9,709 nt of DNA from CAZHPA01 sp964533945. Lineage in GTDB: Bacteria; Bacillota; Clostridia; Lachnospirales; WRBF01. Shown here piece by piece: positions 6,267 to 9,709 of the stretch. The DNA is taken from the NCBI GenBank assembly GCA_964533945.1, contig CAZHPA010000056.1, forward strand, positions 1 to 9,709, written 5' to 3'. The notes beneath the pieces are model-generated. The model was given only the letters and a program-made list of their open reading frames with translations. It was not told the origin of the DNA and did no database searches. Made by a program: the position numbers and the translations under genes. Numbering within the stretch: the stretch's first letter is position 1; every line of letters starts with the position of its first letter.

Positions 6267-6689
6267 TTATTGCTGCGTATTATTTTTGTAGTACGCTGCT
6301 GCATTTGAATTGTATCTTTCTCCTAAAGCATTTATGTTTTTGATAATAATGTTTATGCCTATAAACGCTCCTATGCCACATAATAAAGAACCGAGAATTA
6401 ACCACAGAAGAACGGTTGTACCATTTTCTTGAAACGATAAGCCGTATCTTGGCGCATTGGCTTGCAGACGGTTTCCAATTTTATAAAACCAATAAAACAT
6501 ATAAAATCCGCAAGTAATTATAGATAGCAAAAATGCTATTATATATTCTGTTGTGCGTTCGCCGTCACCATCACAAACTATATTCATATCTTCAGCAAGC
6601 TTATAATAAAAATATAGCGGATATATTCCACACGTAACAATAGACAGCAAAATAAACATGAAAATATTTCTTTCCTTAATAATAGTCAT
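6267..6689 (-). CDS. DUF4234 family membrane protein with internal duplication
   Basis: This 140-residue membrane protein has three hydrophobic segments (about 9-30, 48-70 and 91-117). The first two contain near-identical blocks 40 residues apart: LLSIVTCGIYPLYFYYK (14-30) and LLSIITCGFYMFYWFYK (54-70). This TCGIY-x-x-Y pattern is characteristic of DUF4234, a family without known biochemistry. A polar C-terminal tail (about 124-140) is rich in Asn, Ala and Tyr. The ATG is 15 bases after the DUF2752 stop, and its ribosome binding site (GAAAGGAA on the minus strand) overlaps or abuts that stop, so coupled translation is likely. It shares the promoter at 7130-7158. Family call fairly confident, role unknown. 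Confidence 0.85.
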   Translation of the reverse strand: MTIIKERNIFMFILLSIVTCGIYPLYFYYKLAEDMNIVCDGDGERTTEYIIAFLLSIITCGFYMFYWFYKIGNRLQANAPRYGLSFQENGTTVLLWLILGSLLCGIGAFIGINIIIKNINALGERYNSNAAAYYKNNTQQ

Positions 6690-6704
6690 AAAGTTAAATT
6701 CCTT

Positions 6705-7096
6705 TCAAGGAAGATAAAATTTCAAAAAAACTTTATATAAAACAGAACTCTTAAAATCAATTGTAACAACAGAAGATTTTAAGACAAACAATCGATACAA
6801 ATAAACTAGTAAGTATAGCATAATCAAAGTAAAAACAGCAATATTTTCGGTTTTTTTGCTAATTTTAATTTTGTCTGCAATAAACATGAAGTATAAAATT
6901 GCCGGGATTGCTGTAAAAAAAAGAGGGTGGTAATAAAAAGCTGCTTTAAAGTTTAGTTTAAGCAACGACAAATGCGCTCTTGTTAAGCCGCAGCCCGGAC
7001 ATGAAATGCCTAAAAAATATTTTATTGGGCATTTTAGAAAATCTGTTACAGCAATTAATATAACTATTAAAAAAAAATTTGATATTTATGTTTCAA
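6705..7096 (-). pseudogene. DUF2752 membrane protein gene, frameshifted in a nine-T run near its start
   Basis: DUF2752 proteins are small membrane proteins with a CPGCG-x-TRA motif. The motif CPGCGLTRA is encoded at 6975-7001, but no ATG, GTG or TTG lies upstream of it in frame: that frame opens after a TAA at 7086-7088. In the adjacent frame a TTG at 7094-7096 has an excellent ribosome binding site (GAGGTG, 7102-7107, spacing 5) and reads LKHKYQIFF before hitting TAA at 7067-7069. The frames meet in a T9 run (7069-7077). One extra T gives a continuous 130-residue protein with helices at about 7-20, 50-64 and 76-94, CPGCG at 33-37, and normal family length. The gene may be broken, phase-variable, rescued by transcriptional slippage, or affected by a base-call error. 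An 88-residue intact frame downstream (TTG at 6971) lacks the motif and is unlikely to be the real product. Confidence 0.75.
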
Positions 7097-7101
7097 AAAA
7101 G

Positions 7102-7117
7102 CACCTCGCTTAAGCGA
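7102..7117 (-). promoter_or_regulatory. 12-bp palindrome overlapping the DUF2752 ribosome binding site
   Basis: TCGCTTAAGCGA at 7106-7117 is a perfect palindrome sharing its last two bases with the GAGGTG ribosome binding site (7102-7107). It lies about 5-15 bases into the predicted transcript. It could be a repressor operator or a small 5' hairpin (TCGC-TTAA-GCGA) that limits ribosome access. Function is inferred only. Confidence 0.45.
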
Positions 7118-7129
7118 TAACTTCATTAT

Positions 7130-7158
7130 ATAATACCATAAAACTATAAATTTGTCAA
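7130..7158 (-). promoter_or_regulatory. sigma-A promoter of the DUF2752-DUF4234 operon
   Basis: On the minus strand TTGACA (plus 7153-7158), a 17-base spacer and TATTAT (plus 7130-7135) form a near-consensus promoter. The predicted start, near 7123, leaves a leader of about 27 bases to the TTG at 7096, containing the palindrome and ribosome binding site. A further TATAAT-like sequence lies just downstream of the -10. Confidence 0.75.
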
Positions 7159-7267
7159 TATATTTTAAAAATATGTTGTATTTAAAGAAAAAGGAAGAAA
7201 ATGTTAGAATTGATTTAATATTAGTATATAATAAATGTATATAACTAAATTTAATCTAAATTCATGT

Positions 7268-7299
7268 TTGCAATAATAAAGATGTTCAACTAATATAAT
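7268..7299 (+). promoter_or_regulatory. groESL promoter
   Basis: TTGCAA (7268-7273), 17 bases, TAATAT (7291-7296) is the best-spaced sigma-A candidate; an overlapping perfect TATAAT lies at 7294-7299. The predicted start falls just before or within the CIRCE element, the standard arrangement for HrcA repression. Confidence 0.55.
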
Positions 7300-7306
7300 A
7301 TATGAA

Positions 7307-7333
7307 TTAGCACTCAATCTTAATGAGTGCTAA
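7307..7333 (+). promoter_or_regulatory. CIRCE operator (HrcA binding site)
   Basis: TTAGCACTC (7307-7315), nine bases, GAGTGCTAA (7325-7333) is a perfect match to the CIRCE consensus. It lies 30 bases before groES, in the leader of the transcript. HrcA bound here represses groESL until heat or misfolded protein titrates GroEL. The hrcA gene is not in the window. Confidence 0.97.
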
Positions 7334-7363
7334 TAATTAGAGAAAACAAGGAGGCATTGCTAT

Positions 7364-7651
7364 ATGAAACTAAAACCTTTATGCGATAGAGTTGTTGTTA
7401 AGCAACTTGATGCAGAAGAAAAAACAAAATCGGGTATAGTTTTACCAGGTCAAGCAAAAGAAAAACCACAAGAAGCAGAAATTGTTGCTGTTGGCCCTGG
7501 TGGAATTGTTGATGGCAAAGAAGTTAAAATGGAAGTTAAAGTTGGCGAAAAAGTTATTTATTCTAAATATTCAGGAAATGAAGTTAAAGTTGACGGTGTT
7601 GAATATATAATTATAAAACAAAGCGATATTTTAGCTGTTGTTGAACAATAG
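7364..7651 (+). CDS. groES: co-chaperonin GroES
   Basis: GroES caps the GroEL cylinder as a heptamer and creates the folding chamber. The 95-residue protein has the normal length. Visible features: N-terminal KPLCDRVVVK, the mobile loop (about 17-32) with the GroEL-binding hydrophobic GIVL at 24-27, the AEIVAVGPG block (38-46), the GEKVIYSKYSG block (61-71) and the C-terminal YIIIKQSDILAVVE. The ATG follows a consensus AAGGAGG (7348-7354). It is the first gene of a two-gene heat-shock operon, 19 bases before groEL, under CIRCE. Confidence 0.98.
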   Translation: MKLKPLCDRVVVKQLDAEEKTKSGIVLPGQAKEKPQEAEIVAVGPGGIVDGKEVKMEVKVGEKVIYSKYSGNEVKVDGVEYIIIKQSDILAVVEQ

Positions 7652-7670
7652 GAAGGCAGGAGGGAAAATT

Positions 7671-9296
7671 ATGGCAAAACAAATTAAATTTGGCGCTGAA
7701 GCAAGAAATGCATTGGAATCTGGAGTTAACCAACTTGCCAATGCAGTTAAAGTAACTTTAGGCCCTAAAGGACGTAATGTTGTTTTAGATAAAAAATACG
7801 GCACGCCATTAATAACAAATGACGGCGTTACAATTGCAAAAGAAATTGAACTTGAAGATGCTTTTGAAAATATGGGAGCACAACTTGTTAAAGAAGTTGC
7901 AACAAAAACAAACGAAATCGCCGGAGATGGAACAACAACGGCTATCGTTTTAGCTCAAGCTATGATTCAAGAAGGGCTTAAAAACATTGCGGCAGGCGCA
8001 AACCCAATAATTTTAAGACGTGGTATGCAAAAAGCAACAAATGCTGCTGTTTCTGCAATTAAAGAACAAAGCCAAAAAGTCGATGGCAAAAATCATATTG
8101 CTAAAGTTGCCGCTATTTCAGCAGGCGATGAAGAAGTTGGCATTATGATTGCAGATGCTATGGAAAAAGTTTCAAATGATGGCGTTATTACTGTTGAAGA
8201 ATCTAAAACTATGCATACAGAGCTTGAACTTGTTGAAGGTATGCAATTCGACCGTGGCTATTTATCGGCATATATGGCAACAGATATGGAAAAAATGGTT
8301 GCAACACTTGATAATCCTTATATTTTAATAACAGATAAGAAAATTTCAAATATTCAAGATATATTACCTCTTTTGGAACAAATTGTTCAAGTTGGAGCTA
8401 AACTTTTAATTATTGCAGAAGACGTTGAAGGCGAAGCATTGGCAACTTTAGTTGTTAATAAATTAAGAGGAACTTTTACTTGCGTTGCTGTTAAAGCACC
8501 TGGCTTTGGCGACAGACGTAAAGCTATGCTTGAAGATATTGCTATTTTAACAGGCGGCAGAGTTATTGCAGAGGAACTTGGTCTTGATTTAAAAGAAACT
8601 AAAGTTGAAATGCTTGGACGTGCTAAAACTGTTAAAATTGAAAAAGAAAATACAATTATTATTGATGGTCAAGGTTCTAAAGAAGAAATTGCAGCAAGAG
8701 TTAAACAAATTAAAATGCAAATTGAAGAAACAACTTCAGATTTCGACCGTGAAAAATTGCAAGAAAGACTTGCTAAAATGTCTGGTGGCGTAGCTGTTAT
8801 TAAAGTTGGCGCACCAACCGAAACAGAGCTTAAAGAAAAGAAATTACGTATGGAAGATGCATTGGCAGCAACACGTGCAGCTGTTGAAGAAGGCATTATT
8901 TCAGGTGGTGGAATTGCTTTTATTTCTGCTATAGGCGATGTTAAAAAAGTTGTTTCAGAACTTTCTGGAGATGAAAAAACAGGTGCTGAAATTATTTTAA
9001 AATCTCTTGAAGCACCAATTAGACAAATTGCTCAAAATGCAGGAGTCGAAGGCTCTGTTATAGTTAGCAAGTTAAAAGAAGCTGAAAAAGGCATTGGTTT
9101 TAATGCAATTTCAGAAAGCTATGTTAATATGATTGAAGCAGGAATTATAGACCCAACTAAAGTTGCAAGAAGCGCATTACAAAATGCAACTTCTGTTGCA
9201 TCAACGCTATTAACAACGGAATCCGTTGTTGCAGACATTAAAGAACCCGAACCTCCAATGATGCCTCAAGGTGGCGGAATGGGCGGAATGATGTAA
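7671..9296 (+). CDS. groEL: chaperonin GroEL (60 kDa)
   Basis: GroEL is the ATP-driven tetradecameric folding chaperone. The 541-residue protein is full length. ATP-site features: VTLGPKGRNVVLD (28-40), Asp51 in TNDGVTIAKE, GDGTTTA (85-91, with Asp86) and the catalytic Asp396 in RMEDALAATRAAVEEG, followed by ISGGG (410-414). The apical domain carries the usual VKAPGFGDRRK (274-284), and the C-terminus is the Gly/Met tail GGGMGGMM. I chose the ATG at 7671, preceded by AGGAGGG at 7658-7664 and giving MAKQIKFG. An in-frame TTG at 7638 would add 11 atypical residues and overlap groES. The operon ends at the terminator just downstream. Confidence 0.98.
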   Translation: MAKQIKFGAEARNALESGVNQLANAVKVTLGPKGRNVVLDKKYGTPLITNDGVTIAKEIELEDAFENMGAQLVKEVATKTNEIAGDGTTTAIVLAQAMIQEGLKNIAAGANPIILRRGMQKATNAAVSAIKEQSQKVDGKNHIAKVAAISAGDEEVGIMIADAMEKVSNDGVITVEESKTMHTELELVEGMQFDRGYLSAYMATDMEKMVATLDNPYILITDKKISNIQDILPLLEQIVQVGAKLLIIAEDVEGEALATLVVNKLRGTFTCVAVKAPGFGDRRKAMLEDIAILTGGRVIAEELGLDLKETKVEMLGRAKTVKIEKENTIIIDGQGSKEEIAARVKQIKMQIEETTSDFDREKLQERLAKMSGGVAVIKVGAPTETELKEKKLRMEDALAATRAAVEEGIISGGGIAFISAIGDVKKVVSELSGDEKTGAEIILKSLEAPIRQIAQNAGVEGSVIVSKLKEAEKGIGFNAISESYVNMIEAGIIDPTKVARSALQNATSVASTLLTTESVVADIKEPEPPMMPQGGGMGGMM

Positions 9297-9308
9297 TTTT
9301 TTCAATTT

Positions 9309-9343
9309 AAAATCACGCTGGGTTTATGCCTTGCGTGGTTTTT
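9309..9343 (+). terminator. intrinsic terminator of groESL
   Basis: AAAATCACGC (9309-9318) pairs with GCGTGGTTTT (9333-9342), a 10-bp stem with one G-U pair and a 14-base loop. T-rich sequence follows (TTTTTGTCTTATTTTTTT). It begins 12 bases after the groEL stop codon. Confidence 0.85.
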
Positions 9344-9519
9344 GTCTTATTTTTTTGGTGATAAAAACTCTGGATTCTAAAAATAAAAAAATCTAAAAAA
9401 CTATTGACAAATTATATATATAATAAATACCAAAGTTAGATATTAACATTAACCAAGCTTTTTAAGAGTGATTTATTAAAAAGATTTAGATTTAAATTAC
9501 ACAGAAACAAACTTTATTT
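9344..9519. other. AT-rich spacer between groESL and the transposase fragment
   Basis: I see no gene here. It holds a consensus TTGACA at 9404-9409 without a properly spaced -10 (TATAAT at 9419-9424 is only 9 bases away), and an 8-bp inverted repeat CTTTTTAA/TTAAAAAG at 9458-9465 and 9476-9483. It may be the former leader of a gene displaced by the neighbouring insertion sequence; that is speculation. Confidence 0.35.
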
Positions 9520-9554
9520 TTGAGGGTGTCAACTAAATAATGTTGCACCCTCAA
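9520..9554. repeat. 13-bp inverted repeat at the end of the transposase gene
   Basis: TTGAGGGTG-T-CAAC (9520-9533) and GTTG-CACCCTCAA (9542-9554) pair over 13 bp with one bulged T and an eight-base loop. The transposase stop codon (9529-9531) lies inside the left arm. T-rich sequence lies on the wrong side for an intrinsic terminator on either strand, so it may be part of the insertion-sequence end (terminal repeat or transposase-binding hairpin). Confidence 0.5.
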
Positions 9555-9709
9555 ATACACCATTAACCCAAAATTTAGCATATAATATTATAGTCAAATC
9601 TACCATTAGTAATAAACGTGAAACAACATACGTCTTTCTTCTAAAACGGGCAAACAAATGTCTTTGTATTGAATTATTACTTTCTATTCCAAATGTTTCG
9701 GCTTTTGTT
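9529..9709 (-). mobile_element. C-terminal end of an IS1-like transposase gene, cut by the right edge
   Basis: On the minus strand a frame enters from the window edge and reads 60 residues to a TGA at 9529-9531. The pattern is ESNNSIQRH, then LFARFRRKTYVVSR, then LLMVDLTIILYAKFWVNG. This arrangement (E-x-x-N, R-H-x-x-A-R-x-x-R-K-T, then a serine-containing helix and hydrophobic end) matches, from memory, the C-terminus of IS1-family transposases and related IS1-like elements. The catalytic residues and N-terminal zinc-binding region lie outside the window. The gene is partial only because of the window edge; I see no internal stop. Family call moderate: another DDE family remains possible. 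Confidence 0.65.

Noticed and set aside
6705..6971. An intact 88-residue gene starting at the TTG at 6971
   Set aside because: It begins after the defining CPGCG motif and has no ribosome binding site; it is the downstream part of the frameshifted DUF2752 gene.
7069..7096. Programmed ribosomal frameshift as the certain explanation of the DUF2752 break
   Set aside because: No downstream pseudoknot or upstream stimulatory ribosome-binding sequence is evident; a slippery T-run alone fits mutation or transcriptional slippage equally well, so no mechanism is claimed.
7201..7218. Small open frame ATG-TTA-GAA-TTG-ATT-TAA after an AAGGAAG-like sequence
   Set aside because: Only five codons, not in a convincing leader-peptide context, and upstream of the inferred groESL promoter.
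7638..7670. TTG at 7638 as the groEL start
   Set aside because: It would overlap groES and add 11 atypical residues; the ATG at 7671 has a consensus ribosome binding site and gives the conserved MAKQIKFG start.
9404..9424. Promoter in the spacer downstream of groESL
   Set aside because: TTGACA and TATAAT are only 9 bases apart and no -10 exists at 16-18 bases.
9520..9554. Intrinsic terminator
   Set aside because: Neither strand has a T-run after the hairpin; position over the transposase stop suits an insertion-sequence end better.

Overview
This AT-rich window looks like chromosomal DNA from a low-GC Gram-positive bacterium of the Clostridia/Eubacteriales type. The basis is strong purine-rich ribosome binding sites, TTGACA/TATAAT-like promoters, GTG and TTG starts, a PgpH-YbeY-DUF3048 gene run, and a groESL operon behind a perfect CIRCE element. 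I cannot name the species from the sequence.

Layout, left to right. (1) 1-2946, plus strand: the 3' part of a PgpH-type 7TM-HD phosphodiesterase (5' end outside the window), ybeY (16S rRNA maturation endonuclease) and a membrane-anchored DUF3048 (YerB-like) protein. This run closes with a UUCG-loop terminator at 2980-3008. (2) 3036-3806: a two-gene unit made of a 68-residue XRE regulator and an abutting small multi-pass membrane protein. Its TTGACA-N17-TATTCT promoter carries three 13-bp direct repeats at an exact 23-bp period, and the unit ends in a perfect 12-bp terminator hairpin. (3) 3803-5599, minus strand: a 598-residue Asn/Lys/Gln-rich protein with a FliK-like C-terminal domain, alone and not in a flagellar operon. 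Its stop codon lies inside the shared terminator stem. (4) 5736-6209, plus strand: a ferritin-like protein with a complete six-ligand diiron motif. (5) 6267-7158, minus strand: a promoter, a 12-bp palindrome, a DUF2752 gene and a DUF4234 gene. The DUF2752 frame is broken by one base in a nine-T run just after its start, so its CPGCG motif lies outside the longest intact frame. (6) 7268-9343, plus strand: groES-groEL with promoter, CIRCE operator and terminator. (7) 9523-9709, minus strand: the C-terminal 60 codons of a transposase resembling the IS1 family, running off the right edge, with a 13-bp inverted repeat over its stop codon.

How the parts relate: groES and groEL form one heat-shock operon, inferred to be under HrcA. 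pgpH, ybeY and the DUF3048 gene look co-transcribed and would link c-di-AMP turnover, ribosome maturation and an envelope protein. The XRE/membrane pair is probably autoregulated. DUF2752 and DUF4234 look translationally coupled. The points most worth a second look are the T9 frameshift, the three-box operator, the orphan FliK-like gene with a possible sigma-D-type promoter, and the transposase fragment at the right edge.
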